A DNA stretch of 53,413 bases from Cyanobium sp. FGCU52 (GCA_024958715.1 JANWUS010000080.1:1-53413), one strand, 5' to 3'; positions 18,166 through 27,403 are shown, counted from the stretch's first letter. The notes: a model not told the origin generated them from the letters alone. A program made the numbers and translations.

Positions 18166-18754
18166 GGCCGGCCGCTCCCACCAAGCCACCGCCGACCAAC
18201 GCCACCAGGGCTTCCCCCAGCAGGAGCAGGCCGCAGAGCAGTGCCAGAAGCCGGTAGGTCCAGGGCGGGCTGATGCGCCCCACCGCCGAGGTGTCGATGC
18301 CGGTGTGGGCGGAAAAGCGGGCGAGGAAATCGTCGAATCCGGCCACCCTCTGGGGCAGCAGCCAGGCCGGAGCAGGCCCCGGACCTTCGGCCCGCGTGCG
18401 CACATAGAACACCCTGCCCCCCTGGCTGGTGAGCACCGGTGTGAGGGCCGCGATGCTCTCCCAGGGCAGCGACCAGCCGCGCCGGAGCCACCAGGAGCAC
18501 CAGGGCGGATGGCCCACCCGCAGGCCCCTGTCATCGAGTTCCACCCGCTCGCTGGTGATTGCAAGGACAAGCACCAGGCCGAGGGGCACGGCCCACAGCA
18601 GGGCCAGGCGCAGGCCCGGGGGAGCCAGCAGCGGCAGGGGCAGCACCAGGGCCAGGTAAAGGGCCAGCAGGGTGAAGCGGATCAGGGGCGCCATCGGATA
18701 GGCGCGGCTCTCCTCCGGTGCGGCTGCCGGCAGGGGCGCAGCGGGATGGGCCAT
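18158..18754 (-). CDS. Membrane protein, conserved in cyanobacteria, function unknown
   Basis: 198 residues from the ATG at 18754. Two adjacent hydrophobic segments near the N-terminus (FTLLALYLALVLPLPLL and LALLWAVPLGLVLVLAI) are followed by a soluble PH-like region (VELDDRGLRV...SLPWESIAALTPV...FYVRTR) and a C-terminal hydrophobic segment (LLALLCGLLLLGEALVALVG). This layout, TM pair, bPH-type domain and TM, is common in small uncharacterised cyanobacterial membrane proteins. The last codons overlap the convergent regulator gene by 8 bp. Confidence 0.75.
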   Translation of the reverse strand: MAHPAAPLPAAAPEESRAYPMAPLIRFTLLALYLALVLPLPLLAPPGLRLALLWAVPLGLVLVLAITSERVELDDRGLRVGHPPWCSWWLRRGWSLPWESIAALTPVLTSQGGRVFYVRTRAEGPGPAPAWLLPQRVAGFDDFLARFSAHTGIDTSAVGRISPPWTYRLLALLCGLLLLGEALVALVGGGLVGAAGLS

Positions 18755-18762
18755 GGCCGGTT

Positions 18763-19047
18763 TCAGCGGTCGTCGGCGGAGCCAGGAAGCGGCTCGATCA
18801 CGCCGGAGGGCTGGTAGCGGCCACCGAACACCTCGGCCTCGCGGCCCTTCCAGAACTCGCCGAGCCGCATCAGATCGGCATGGGCCTCCTGCAGGCGCTG
18901 CACGAATTCCTCCGGCGGGATCGAGTCCTTGGCCTCCTTGAGCTTGGCCAGGCGCAGCAGATGCCACATCCAGGGCTTGCCCAGTTCGCCGCGGGCCTCG
19001 AGGTAGCGGGCCAGATCTTCGGAACTGGGCAGGGGGGAGGCGGTCAT
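18763..19047 (-). CDS. Small conserved protein, 94 aa, function unknown
   Basis: From the ATG at 19047: MTASPLPSSEDLARYLEARG, then GKPWMWHLLRLAKLKEAKDS, then LMRLGEFWKGREAEVFGGRY. It is soluble, helical and basic-acidic balanced. The frame is open upstream to 19185, but that part overlaps the divergent gadB leader and looks non-coding. It ends 8 bp before the start of the membrane protein gene on the same strand, so the two probably form an operon. Confidence 0.68.
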   Translation of the reverse strand: MTASPLPSSEDLARYLEARGELGKPWMWHLLRLAKLKEAKDSIPPEEFVQRLQEAHADLMRLGEFWKGREAEVFGGRYQPSGVIEPLPGSADDR

Positions 19048-19162
19048 CGCCGCGGCGACAAGGGGTCCCCACCCTATGGAGCCCATCGCCGCCAGCGCGA
19101 GCCTGGGCGGCCCCACGGGAGGCCTGCGGTTGAATGAGCCATCCGGTTCGGTTGCCCACCCC

Positions 19163-20560
19163 ATGGAGATCCGCCGCCGCAGCAAGACCCTCGGACTGAA
19201 CGGCGCACTGAGCGCCCGGATGGCCCAGGCCGGCCTGCTGGGGGAGATTCCCCGCGACCGGCTGGCGGAGCAGGGACTGGGCGCCGATCTCGCCTATCAG
19301 CTGGTGCACGACCACCTGATGCTCGATGGCAACGCCCGCCTGAATCTGGCCACGTTCGTGGGCACCTGGATGGAGCCGCAGGGGAGAAGGCTGATGGAGG
19401 AATGCGCCGACAAGAACATCATCGACAAGGACGAATATCCCCAGACCGCCGAGATCGAGGAGCGCTGTCTGCGCATCCTGGCCGATCTGTGGCATGCCCC
19501 CGATCCCGAGCGGGCCGTGGGCACCTCCACCACGGGCTCGAGCGAAGGCTGCATGCTCGGCGGGCTGGTGCTGAAGTGGCACTGGCGCCAAAGGCGGCTG
19601 GCGGCCGGTCTCGATGGCAGCCGCCCGAATCTGGTGATGGGCACCAATACCCAGATCTGCTGGGAGAAGTTCTGCGTCTACTTCGACGTTGAACCCCGGC
19701 TGGTGCCGATCAAGCCCGAGCGGCTGCAGCTGGGGGTGCCGGAGGCGATCGCCCTGTGCGATGAGAACACCATCGGCGTGGTGGGCATCCTGGGCAGCAC
19801 CTTCGATGGCAGCTACGAGCCGATCGAGGAACTGCAGCAGGCCCTCGATGCGCTGCAGGAGAGCCGCGGCCTCGACATCCCCATCCACGTCGATGCGGCC
19901 TCCGGCGGCTTCGTGGCCCCGTTCAACTCGCCCGATCTTCTGTGGGATTTCCGCCTGCCGCGCGTGCAGTCGATCAACGCCAGCGGCCACAAGTACGGCG
20001 GCGTGCTGCCGGGGGTGGGCTGGGTGCTGTGGCGTGACGATGCCCTGCTGCCGGAGCCGCTGCGCTTCAACGTGAATTACCTCGGCGGCCAGATGCCCAC
20101 CATCGGCATGAACTTCTCGCGGCCCGGCGCGCAGATCGTGGGCCAGTACTTCAACTTCCTCCACCTCGGCCGCGAGGGCTTTCAGCTGCGCATGGCCGCG
20201 CTGGAGGCGATCGCCGCTCACCTGGCCGATGGCATCGCCACCTTGGCGCCGCTGAGGCTGGTGAGCCATCCCCTGGGGCAGTTGCCCGTGTTCGCCGTGG
20301 CGCTCGACCCGGCGGTGCGCCACTGGGACGTGTTCCATCTCTCCGACAAGCTGCGGGAGCGGGGCTGGCTGGTGCCCGCCTACACCCTGCCGGCCGACTG
20401 CCAGTCGATCGCGGTGCTGCGGTTCGTGGTGCGGGCCGGCTTCAACCGCGACATGGCCGACGAACTGCTCCGCGACATCGAACGGGCGGTGGAGTGGTTC
20501 CAGAGCCTCGACGGTCCGATGCCCTCACCGGCACAGCGTCAGCCCTCCTTCCATCACTGA
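19163..20560 (+). CDS. gadB: Glutamate decarboxylase
   Basis: 465 residues from the ATG at 19163, matching the usual ~466 aa. An upstream in-frame ATG at 19076 adds 29 atypical residues. Hallmarks: YLDGNAR-like LMLDGNARLNLATF, GTSTTGSSEGCMLGG, HVDAASGGFVAPF and the PLP-lysine motif NASGHKYGG. The enzyme converts L-glutamate to GABA plus CO2, consuming a proton. It is cytoplasmic and PLP-dependent. The MarC-type membrane protein gene starts 7 bp after its stop, so the two are likely co-transcribed. Confidence 0.95.
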   Translation: MEIRRRSKTLGLNGALSARMAQAGLLGEIPRDRLAEQGLGADLAYQLVHDHLMLDGNARLNLATFVGTWMEPQGRRLMEECADKNIIDKDEYPQTAEIEERCLRILADLWHAPDPERAVGTSTTGSSEGCMLGGLVLKWHWRQRRLAAGLDGSRPNLVMGTNTQICWEKFCVYFDVEPRLVPIKPERLQLGVPEAIALCDENTIGVVGILGSTFDGSYEPIEELQQALDALQESRGLDIPIHVDAASGGFVAPFNSPDLLWDFRLPRVQSINASGHKYGGVLPGVGWVLWRDDALLPEPLRFNVNYLGGQMPTIGMNFSRPGAQIVGQYFNFLHLGREGFQLRMAALEAIAAHLADGIATLAPLRLVSHPLGQLPVFAVALDPAVRHWDVFHLSDKLRERGWLVPAYTLPADCQSIAVLRFVVRAGFNRDMADELLRDIERAVEWFQSLDGPMPSPAQRQPSFHH

Positions 20561-20567
20561 GGGAGCC

Positions 20568-21236
20568 ATGAGCCAAGGCAGTTTTCAGCACTACCTCCTG
20601 GGCCTGCTGGCGATCGGCAACAACATCCCGGCCCTCGGGGCCTTCCTGGCCCAGACGCGGGGAATGACGCGGCGACGGGTGTGGCGCGTGATCCTGAGCA
20701 CCACGGCGGTCTGTCTGATCTCCCTGCTGCTGTTCATGGCCTGCGGGCTGACCGTGCTGCGCGTGTTCGGAATCTCGATCAGCAGCTTCCAGATCGCCGG
20801 TGGGCTGCTGCTGGCGTTGCTGGGGCTGGAGATGATGGGCCACGGGCGCCCCCAGGCCGCGCCGCCGCCCGTCCCGCAGGTGGCGGAAGCGGATGACGAG
20901 CGGGGTGATGAGGGGGCCTTCCACCGGGTGCTCACCAACGCGGTGGTGCCGATCGGCATCCCCCTCACGGTGGGCGCCGGCACCTTCTCGGTCGTGGTGC
21001 TGTTCGCTGGCAACGCCACCCGCAGCGGCACCAGCACCAGCCTGGCGGCGGCGATCGTGGCCCTGGTGGCGATCAATGCGCTGGTGTTCCGTTTCGCCGG
21101 CACCGTGATCGAACGGCTGGGGCCCCTGGGACTGATGATCTTCACCCGGATCATGGGCCTGTTCACCCTCGCCATCGGCGTGGAGTTCGTGGTGCGCGGC
21201 CTGAGCGCGATCTACGCCGACCTGCACGCCGGCTGA
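20568..21236 (+). CDS. MarC-family (UPF0056) integral membrane protein
   Basis: 222 residues with about six hydrophobic segments, interrupted by a charged loop (residues ~98-118, PPPVPQVAEADDERGDEG). Family features are AIGNNIPALGAFLAQT near the N-terminus, VPIGIPLTVGAGT in the second half, and FTRIMGLFTLAIGVEFVVRG at the C-terminus. MarC proteins are inner-membrane proteins of uncertain transport function. The tight link with gadB hints at a role with GABA or acid metabolism, but that is only context. Confidence 0.86.
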   Translation: MSQGSFQHYLLGLLAIGNNIPALGAFLAQTRGMTRRRVWRVILSTTAVCLISLLLFMACGLTVLRVFGISISSFQIAGGLLLALLGLEMMGHGRPQAAPPPVPQVAEADDERGDEGAFHRVLTNAVVPIGIPLTVGAGTFSVVVLFAGNATRSGTSTSLAAAIVALVAINALVFRFAGTVIERLGPLGLMIFTRIMGLFTLAIGVEFVVRGLSAIYADLHAG

Positions 21237-21263
21237 GGCATTCCAGGATCCGTGGGCCCGGAA

Positions 21264-22862
21264 TCAGGCCGGCAGGGCCCAGGGGTTGAGCCCCAGATCG
21301 GCGCCGATGCGATGGGCGCAGGCGAAGCCGCTGAAGGCCACGGCGTTCAGCCCCTGGCCGGGGAAGCAGGAATCGCCCACGCAGTAGAGGCCGGGGAGGC
21401 CGGTGCGGTTGAAGGGCATCGGCAGGAGGCCGGGCAGCTTCAGGGCCGGGATCGGGCCGTAACTGCCGCCCATGCGGCCGAGGAAGCGGCGATGGGTGCG
21501 GGGCGTGCCGATCTCCTGCAGCTCGATCGCTGCGGCCAGGCCCGGCAGGATCGCTTCCAGGCGCAGGATCAGCCGCTGGGCATCGGCCTGCTTCTTGGCG
21601 GCATAGGCCGCCGGGCCCAGGCCCTTCCAGGCCTCGATCGAGGAGGGGGTGAAGGCGTGGAGGATGTGGTGCCCGGCGGGGGCCAGGGAGGAATCCAGCA
21701 GGCTCGGCATCGACACGAACACCACGCCCTGCTCCGCCTCCATCTCCTGCCAGTGCTCCAGCAGCAGGTGGTGGCAGTGGAAGCCGGCGGGCACCACGTC
21801 GGCGCGGATGCCCAGGTGCAGGGAGAGGAACGAGGCGGAAGGCCGGTAGCGGCGCCGCCAGGTGCGCTCGGCCGCGGGAGTGTCGGCCGCATCGACCAGG
21901 CTGCTGGCCTCCGAGCCCTCGCCGCCGAAGGTGTCCCAGCGGGTGGCGTTCGACACCACCCGCCGGGCCCGGATCTCCTCGCCACTGGCCAGCCGCACCC
22001 CAACGGCCCGGCCGTCCTCCAGCAGCACCTTCACCACGCGGGAGCGGTAGCGGATCTCGCCGCCATGGCTGCGCAGACCAGCCACCAGCTTCTCGGCGAT
22101 CACGCCCACACCGCCGCGGGGATAGTTGATGCCGCCGGCGTGGCGATCGGAGAACACCATGCCGGCGTTGATCATCGGCGTGCGATCGGCGGGCATCACC
22201 GACCAGCAGAAGCACTCCATGTCGATGAAGCGCAGCAGCTGGGGATCGCGGATGTGGCGGCGCGCCACCTCGCCCACGTTCACCGGCAGCCAGCGGGCCA
22301 GGCCGAGGCAGGCCAGCGGCGCCCGGAAGAACACCTTGGCCAGGTAGGCCGGATCCTCCAGCGACAGCAGCGGCATCGCATCGAGGCAGCGGAACACCTG
22401 CCAGCAGGTGTCGTAGAAGGCGCGGATCCCCTTGGCCTCGTGCGGGAACAGGGCGGTGAGATCGGCGATGAAGCGCTCGTAGTCGCGGTCCACCGCCACG
22501 TTGAGGCCGCCGGGCAGGTGGTACTCGAGCTGGGCCGGATCGGGGATGGTGTCGACCCGCTCGTCGACGTCGGCCAGGGCACGGGTGAGCAGGTTGGTGT
22601 GCCCCTCGCTGCCGAAGCCGAAGATCATCGAGGCGCCCACATCGAAGGTGTAGCCCTCACGCCGGAAGCTGCCGCCGCTGCCTCCGGGGATCAGATAGCG
22701 CTCGAGCACGAGCAACTTCGCCCCCTTTGCCGCCAGCTGGCTGGCGGTCACCAGGCCGCCGATGCCGGAGCCGATCACCACCACGTCCCAGCCCCCGCCC
22801 TCCCTGGCGGAGGCGGGGCTGGGGCGGACGCTGGCGATCGCGGCAGGGGAGGGAGCGCTCAA
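21264..22862 (-). CDS. crtH: Carotenoid (prolycopene) isomerase CrtH/CrtISO
   Basis: 532 residues with the FAD-binding GSGIGG at 31-36 followed by the CrtI-like VLERYLIPGGSGGSFRREGY. The segments NYPRGGVGVIAEKLV and, near the C-terminus, GLYCVGDSCFPGQGLNAVAFSG are typical of CrtISO rather than phytoene desaturase. The enzyme converts poly-cis lycopene to all-trans lycopene in oxygenic phototrophs. It is probably membrane-associated. Length is normal for the family. Confidence 0.92.
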   Translation of the reverse strand: MSAPSPAAIASVRPSPASAREGGGWDVVVIGSGIGGLVTASQLAAKGAKLLVLERYLIPGGSGGSFRREGYTFDVGASMIFGFGSEGHTNLLTRALADVDERVDTIPDPAQLEYHLPGGLNVAVDRDYERFIADLTALFPHEAKGIRAFYDTCWQVFRCLDAMPLLSLEDPAYLAKVFFRAPLACLGLARWLPVNVGEVARRHIRDPQLLRFIDMECFCWSVMPADRTPMINAGMVFSDRHAGGINYPRGGVGVIAEKLVAGLRSHGGEIRYRSRVVKVLLEDGRAVGVRLASGEEIRARRVVSNATRWDTFGGEGSEASSLVDAADTPAAERTWRRRYRPSASFLSLHLGIRADVVPAGFHCHHLLLEHWQEMEAEQGVVFVSMPSLLDSSLAPAGHHILHAFTPSSIEAWKGLGPAAYAAKKQADAQRLILRLEAILPGLAAAIELQEIGTPRTHRRFLGRMGGSYGPIPALKLPGLLPMPFNRTGLPGLYCVGDSCFPGQGLNAVAFSGFACAHRIGADLGLNPWALPA

Positions 22863-22889
22863 ACGAGAAGGGGAACACCGGCCACGACC

Positions 22890-23129
22890 TTAGGGAGGGC
22901 CGCCGCCGGCAGGCCAGCGCCAGGCAGCCCGGTCCAGGGCCGTCTGCCCCGGCAGCCGGGGAAGGCGTCGTCGATCGCCGCGGGCGGCGGCGCTCAGCAA
23001 CCGCAGGGAGCGATAGAGGTTCGACTTGCCCGCCCGGTTGGAGCCGCAGACGAGGGTGAGAGTCCCCAGCGGCAGAACCACGTTCTGCAGGGAGCGGTAC
23101 CCGCTCACCGCGATGCGCTCCAGAGTCAC
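22890..23129 (-). pseudogene. Truncated AAA/RecF-like ATPase remnant
   Basis: The first ~50 residues read like the start of a RecF/SMC-type AAA ATPase: MTLERIAVSGYRSLQNVVLP, followed by the Walker A-like CGSNRAGKSNLYRSLRLLSA. The remaining ~25 residues are Arg/Pro-rich and unrelated, and the frame stops at 79 residues. A working family member has 350 or more residues with Walker B and signature motifs, none of which are present here. I read it as the 5' remnant of a deleted gene, 28 bp from the crtH start. Confidence 0.7.
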
Positions 23130-23195
23130 CCCGTCTGCGTCACCGTGAGCGCCGTTCCGCCCCGATTCTGGGCAGTGGAGACCCCGGGGGCCCGA

Positions 23196-23318
23196 TCAGC
23201 GCAACAGTCCTGAGTGGGCGAGCGATTCGGCGATCAGCGCGCAGCAGGCGGCCACCAGCGCCAGGCAGCACGCCCTCTGCAGCAGGTGGAGCGTGACGAT
23301 GAAGCGGACGGGGATCAA
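23196..23318 (-). CDS. Possible small single-span membrane protein, 40 aa (TTG start)
   Basis: From a TTG at 23318 the frame gives a 40-residue peptide with one hydrophobic segment (CLALVAACCALIAESLA) preceded by a basic N-terminus (IPVRFIVTLHLLQR). It follows the hli pair on the same strand, just past the hairpin at 23337-23360. There is no strong ribosome binding site and the start is weak, so this is tentative. It could be a chance frame. Confidence 0.3.
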   Translation of the reverse strand: MIPVRFIVTLHLLQRACCLALVAACCALIAESLAHSGLLR

Positions 23319-23336
23319 GGCAGGTGGCTCGGTAGG

Positions 23337-23360
23337 CCCGGGGGCGCCAGCGCCCCCGGG
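23337..23360 (-). terminator. Strong GC hairpin after the hli operon
   Basis: An 11-bp perfect inverted repeat (CCCGGGGGCGC, two bases, then its complement) starting 5 bp past the stop codon of the downstream gene of the hli pair. There is no U-tract on the minus strand, so it may act as an mRNA-stabilising or rho-assisted end rather than a classical intrinsic terminator. Confidence 0.5.
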
Positions 23361-23365
23361 ATGGA

Positions 23366-23566
23366 TCAGGCCGCGGCGGGAGCGCCCCCGCCACCCAGGG
23401 CCTCGCCGAGTGCGTGGAGGGGAACGGAGAACACCGGCGAACCCTGGTGGGGCAGGGGCCAGCGGCGCACCCAGCAGCTGTCGGCGTAGTCGTCGACACT
23501 GACCACCTGGTACACGTCGCCCTGGCGGCCTTCGAGGCGCACGAAGGATCCGGGTTGGAGGTCCAT
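23366..23566 (-). CDS. Small conserved cyanobacterial protein, 66 aa, next to hli
   Basis: From the ATG at 23566: MDLQPGSFVRLEGRQGDVYQ, then VVSVDDYADSCWVRRWPLP, then GSPVFSVPLHAL. It looks like a small beta-barrel (SH3-like) fold. The frame continues upstream inside hli without sensible sequence. Its start is 3 bp from the hli stop, indicating translational coupling. Function is unknown; co-expression with a light-stress protein is the only clue. Confidence 0.75.
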   Translation of the reverse strand: MDLQPGSFVRLEGRQGDVYQVVSVDDYADSCWVRRWPLPHQGSPVFSVPLHALGEALGGGGAPAAA

Positions 23567-23568
23567 GG

Positions 23569-23775
23569 TCAGCCTTGCGAGAGCAGGGCGCCGAGCCCGA
23601 TCTGGTGCAGGATCCCCTGGCCGGTGAGGGCTTCGGTGCACACGCCGATCAGGAAGCCGAGCATGGCGGCGCGGCCGTTGAACAGCTCGGCCCGCTGCAG
23701 CTGCTCCTGGTGGATCTGGCGGGCAGCGGTGTTGAGGAACCAGCGGTCGTCGGCATTGAGCGAGGAGGAGGACAT
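23569..23775 (-). CDS. High-light-inducible protein (Hli/Scp, chlorophyll a/b-binding-like)
   Basis: 68 residues. The single transmembrane helix carries the light-harvesting-like motif RAELFNGRAAMLGFLIGV, with the Glu-Arg salt-bridge pair and Asn that bind chlorophyll in the Hli family. The protein sits in the thylakoid membrane and protects chlorophyll and photosystem II assembly under high light. Its upstream region (minus strand, 23776-23926) presumably holds a light-responsive promoter, but I do not see two clear HLR1 half-sites. Confidence 0.92.
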   Translation of the reverse strand: MSSSSLNADDRWFLNTAARQIHQEQLQRAELFNGRAAMLGFLIGVCTEALTGQGILHQIGLGALLSQG

Positions 23776-23926
23776 GGGAAGCAGGCGTGATGGACTGAAA
23801 GTAAAGGAGTATTTCGACGGGTTGACAAAAGTGAGCGTTCCGCCACCTGGTTAAGACTCTGTGCTGATCCGCTTGCCGTTCCGGGTCCTTACGGTGACTC
23901 CACCCCGTTCCGCACGCCCTGTCCCC

Positions 23927-24810
23927 ATGGCTCTCCCTCCTGAGCGCAACGGCTTCTCCCCCCGCCTCGCCCGCCGCGACCTCCTGAGGGGAGGGCTCCT
24001 GGCCGGATTCGCCCTCGCGGCAGGCCGCTGGCCGCCTCCACGATCACCACGCCCGAGCGGGGACTGGATGCCGGCTGGGTCTCCATCCCCGCTGCCGACC
24101 GCTCCATCCGCGCCTATCGCGCCAAGCCGGCCGGGGCCAGAACGCTGGCCACGGTGCTGGTGGTGCAGGAGATCTTCGGGGTCCACGCCCACATCCAGGA
24201 CGTGTGCCGCCGTCTGGCCCGGCTCGGCTACCTGGCGATCGCGCCCGACCTGTTCGCGCGCCAGGGCGACGTGAGCCGCCTGCCGGACATCCCCTCCATC
24301 CTGCCGGTCGTGTCCAAGGTCCCGGATGCCCAGGTGATGGCCGATCTGGATGCCACGGCGGCCTGGGCCACCGCCAGCGGCGAGGGCGATCCGGCACGGC
24401 TCGGCATCACCGGCTTCTGCTGGGGCGGCCGCATCACCTGGCTGTACGCCGCCCACAACCCGCGGCTGCGGGCCGGTGTGGCCTGGTACGGGAGGCTGAG
24501 CGGCACCACCAGCGAGTTGCAGCCCACCGAGGTGATCGCCCTTGCCGGCCGCCTCAAGGCACCGGTACTGGGGCTCTACGGGGGCAAGGACGACGGGATC
24601 CCACTGGAGAGCGTGGAGAGGATGCGCCGGGCCCTCGAAGGCGCCGGCAGCCCCAGCAGGATCCTGGTGTTCCCCGACGCCCCCCACGGCTTCCACGCCG
24701 ACTACCGGCCCACCTACCGGGCGCGGGAAGCGGCCGAAGGCTGGAAGCAGATGCGGGCGTGGTTCCGCGCCAACGGCGTGGTTTCAAGGGCGAGTGCTGA
24801 CCGGGCCTAG
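23927..24810 (+). pseudogene. Dienelactone hydrolase-family protein with Tat signal, frame broken near 24022-24035
   Basis: Two frames must be joined. From the ATG at 23927 the sequence gives a Tat-type signal ([20 protein letters not shown]). About 100 bp in, the match moves to the neighbouring frame, which continues [19 protein letters not shown] and later holds the catalytic triad: Cys in GFCWGG, Asp in GGKDDGIP, His in PHGFHADY. A single missing base in the GC-rich stretch near 24022-24035 would restore one ~294-aa protein. It is either a real disruption or a sequencing error. The hydrolase half alone could be translated from an internal GTG near 24154. Substrate unknown. Confidence 0.8.
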
Positions 24811-26264
24811 GGAACGGCGGCGGCCGCCAGAACCGGATCCACAGCGGTGGCTGCCTCCTCTTCGCTCCTGGTGAAGGGGGCCAGATCCGCCAGGGAGCGG
24901 TCGCGGTAGGCGCCGTAGCGCTCCCGCTTGGCCCGGATGCGCTCGGGCAGTTCGGGCAGCAGGCCGAAGTTGGGCGGCATCGGCTGGAAGCCGCCCCGCT
25001 TGCCACCGCCGCCGCAGGGGGCGGTGGCGATGAAGTGGGTGAGGGCGCCGATCATGGTGGTAGGCGGCAGGCGAAGGGGCACCAGCCCGAGGGCCAGGCG
25101 GGCGGCGTTGGTGCCAGCCAGCCAGCCACCGGCCACCGCCGCGGCATAGCCCTCGGTGCCGGTGATCTGGCCGGCCGCCAGCAGGGTGGGCCGCGTGCGG
25201 AACTGCAGGGTGGGATCGAGCAGCTGGGGCGATTCGAGGAAGGTGTTGCGGTGCATCACGCCGAAGCGCACGAACTCGGCGTTCTCCAGCCCCGGAATCA
25301 GGCGCAGCACCCGCTTCTGTTCGCTCCACTTCAGGTTGGTCTGGAAGCCCACCAGGTTCCAGAGGCGGCCGTCCCGATCCTCCTGGCGCAGCTGCACCAC
25401 CGCGTAGGCGCGCCGGGCGCGGCGCACATCGCGGTCGTTGACGTCGCCCCAGCGGGGATCCCAGAGGCCGATCGGCTTGAGCGGGCCGTAGCGCATGGTG
25501 TCCTCGCCGCGGCGGGCCAGCTCCTCGATCGGCAGGCAGCCCTCGAAGAAGTGGGCGCTCTCGGCCTCGAAATCCTTGAGCTCGGCCTGCTCGGCGGCCA
25601 GCAGGGCCTCGCGGAAGGCGAGGTACTGCTCCCGATCCATCGGGCAGTTGATGTAGTCGGCGTCGCCCTTGTCGTAGCGGCTGGCACGGAAGGCCACCGA
25701 CAGGTCGATCGATTCGCCGCTCACGATCGGACTGGCGGCATCGAAGAAGTGGCAATCGCCGCGGCCGGTGAAGGCCCGCAGCTGCTCGGCCAGGGCGTCG
25801 GCGGTGAGGGGCCCGGTGGCCAGCACGGCGATGCTGCCTGCTTCAGGGAGTTCGGTCTGCTCGCGCCGCTCCACCGTGATCAGCGGATGGCGCTCGAGGG
25901 CGGCGGTGAGGGCAGCCCCGAAACGGCCCCGATCCACCGCCAGGGCGCCGCCGGCGGGCACCGCATGCCGGTCGGCGGTGCCGATCACGACTGAGCCCAG
26001 GCGCCGCAGCTCCTCCTGCAGCAGGCCGGCGGCGCGATCACTGGAGAGGGCCCCGAAGCTGTTGCTGCACACCAGCTCGGCGAAGTCGGCGCTGTGGTGG
26101 GCCGGAGAGCGCCGCACCGGGCGCATCTCCACCAGGCGCACAGGGATGCCGGCCTCGGCGATCTGCCAGGCCGCTTCGGTTCCGGCCAGCCCCGCCCCGA
26201 TCACCAGGATCGGCTCGCGGGTCGCTCTGGCTTCAGACGGGCTGGAATCAGGCGAAGGGCTCAT
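24807..26264 (-). CDS. trmFO: tRNA (uracil-5-)-methyltransferase TrmFO, folate/FAD-dependent
   Basis: 485 residues. The FAD-binding motif GAGLAG lies at 23-28 and is followed by VRLVEMRP. Further TrmFO signatures are [46 protein letters not shown] and [12 protein letters not shown]. The enzyme forms m5U54 in the tRNA T-loop using methylene-tetrahydrofolate. It overlaps the convergent hydrolase frame by 4 bp. The C-terminus contains the usual [18 protein letters not shown] block. Confidence 0.97.
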   Translation of the reverse strand: MSPSPDSSPSEARATREPILVIGAGLAGTEAAWQIAEAGIPVRLVEMRPVRRSPAHHSADFAELVCSNSFGALSSDRAAGLLQEELRRLGSVVIGTADRHAVPAGGALAVDRGRFGAALTAALERHPLITVERREQTELPEAGSIAVLATGPLTADALAEQLRAFTGRGDCHFFDAASPIVSGESIDLSVAFRASRYDKGDADYINCPMDREQYLAFREALLAAEQAELKDFEAESAHFFEGCLPIEELARRGEDTMRYGPLKPIGLWDPRWGDVNDRDVRRARRAYAVVQLRQEDRDGRLWNLVGFQTNLKWSEQKRVLRLIPGLENAEFVRFGVMHRNTFLESPQLLDPTLQFRTRPTLLAAGQITGTEGYAAAVAGGWLAGTNAARLALGLVPLRLPPTTMIGALTHFIATAPCGGGGKRGGFQPMPPNFGLLPELPERIRAKRERYGAYRDRSLADLAPFTRSEEEAATAVDPVLAAAAVP

Positions 26265-26302
26265 GGGGCACGGAGCGCGGAATCAGGGCCGCGCCGGGTG
26301 CC

Positions 26303-26422
26303 TCAGGCGGCGCGCTTGATGAAGAGCTGCAGCTGACCCACGGCGGCCCGGCCGATGTGGAACACGGCCCAGGAGGCTGCCAGCACGATCGGGGCGAGAA
26401 CCAGAAGGAGCCGGAGATCCAT
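26303..26422 (-). CDS. psbY: Photosystem II protein Y
   Basis: 39 residues from the ATG at 26422: one transmembrane helix ([20 protein letters not shown]) followed by [15 protein letters not shown], the characteristic PsbY C-terminus. An open frame extends upstream to 26509, but the short form is the family length. PsbY is a single-helix subunit at the edge of photosystem II, near cytochrome b559. It lies 38 bp downstream of the trmFO start on the same strand. Confidence 0.92.
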   Translation of the reverse strand: MDLRLLLVLAPIVLAASWAVFHIGRAAVGQLQLFIKRAA

Positions 26423-26533
26423 GGCGGCAGGGTGAGGGAGTGGGGCGATCTTACGGAAAGCGCCTCCGATGCGGCCGCGCCAACGGCGATCCGATCGATT
26501 TCTCAGCAATCCCGGCGACTGGAGAGGGGCCGC

Positions 26534-27070
26534 TCAGAAGCCGCGGTCTGTGCTGCGGCCCGCATGGGCCATCGCCAGCCGCCGGTAGCGGCGGGCGTGC
26601 TCGCGCTGGGCCACCACCGCTTCGGCCCCCAGCTCCCGCTTCACCTGGGCCGGGGCGCCCATCACCACCGCGCCGGGGGGCACGTCGCGGGTCACCACCG
26701 ATCCCGCCGCCACCAGGGCGCCGGCCCCCACGGTGACGCCGTTGAGCACGATCGCCCCGATGCCGATCAGGCAGCCGTCCTCGAGGGTGGCGCCATGCAC
26801 CACCGCCCGGTGGCCGATGGTCACATCGGCACCGATCAGCACGGGCTGACCGGGATCGCCATGGAGCACCGCGCCGTCCTGGACGTTGCTGCCCTCGCCG
26901 ATCACGATCGGGCAGACATCGCCGCGGGCGACCGCGGTGGGCCAGAGGCTGGCACCGGCCGCCAGGCGCACGTCCCCCACCAGCACGGCGGAGTCAGCCA
27001 CCCAGGCGTCCGGGTCGACCACGGGCTGGCCCCACGGCGGCCGGAACCCGGCGGACTCGGCGGCGCCCAT
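26534..27070 (-). CDS. Gamma-carbonic-anhydrase-family hexapeptide protein
   Basis: 178 residues from the ATG at 27070, built of left-handed beta-helix hexapeptide repeats ([17 protein letters not shown], then [17 protein letters not shown]). The three zinc-binding His positions of gamma-carbonic anhydrases are present: one in LHG, two spaced five apart in GHRAVVH. Members without CcmM's extra domains are often annotated as carbonic anhydrase or as YrdA/PaaY-like; activity cannot be predicted. An upstream open stretch to 27202 is Arg/Ser-rich and probably not translated. It is divergent to the tRNA-Lys gene. Confidence 0.85.
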   Translation of the reverse strand: MGAAESAGFRPPWGQPVVDPDAWVADSAVLVGDVRLAAGASLWPTAVARGDVCPIVIGEGSNVQDGAVLHGDPGQPVLIGADVTIGHRAVVHGATLEDGCLIGIGAIVLNGVTVGAGALVAAGSVVTRDVPPGAVVMGAPAQVKRELGAEAVVAQREHARRYRRLAMAHAGRSTDRGF

Positions 27071-27202
27071 CCTGCGACTGCGTCTGCCGGCATTGTCGGT
27101 GCTGGCGCGGTGGGCGCACGATGAAGGCGGGCTCAGCCGGGCGGTTGGAGCCGGGGAACCCCGGGTGATACGTTCTTCCTGTGCCGGGCGCGCCCCGAGC
27201 AC

Positions 27203-27274
27203 GGGTCGCTAGCTCAGCGGTAGAGCACTCGGCTTTTAACCGATTGGTCCTGAGTTCGAATCTCAGGCGACCCA
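27203..27274 (+). tRNA. tRNA-Lys (anticodon TTT); likely integration site
   Basis: A 72-nt cloverleaf. The acceptor stem GGGTCGC pairs with GCGACCC before the discriminator A. The D-arm is GCTCAGCGGTAGAGC, the anticodon loop CTTTTAA gives anticodon TTT, and the T-arm CTGAGTTCGAATCTCAG is perfect. CCA is not encoded. A tyrosine recombinase gene begins 243 bp downstream, so the 3' part of this gene is the probable attachment site. I found no second copy of that 3' part in the window. Confidence 0.95.
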
Positions 27275-27403
27275 TTTCCAATCCCGCCCCGCGACAACAG
27301 GCAAGACGCAGGGCTGGCAATGGGTTTGAGCGTCTCCGGAGTGGTTCCCATCCAAACGGAACGAGTCCGTACAAGGATGCTCAAAACCGTAGTTGCGTCA
27401 CTT

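Noticed and set aside
18755-20338. Minus-strand extension of the membrane gene up to 20338
   Set aside because: It is a frame inside gadB's antisense strand with no protein-like features; the ATG at 18754 gives a sensible protein.
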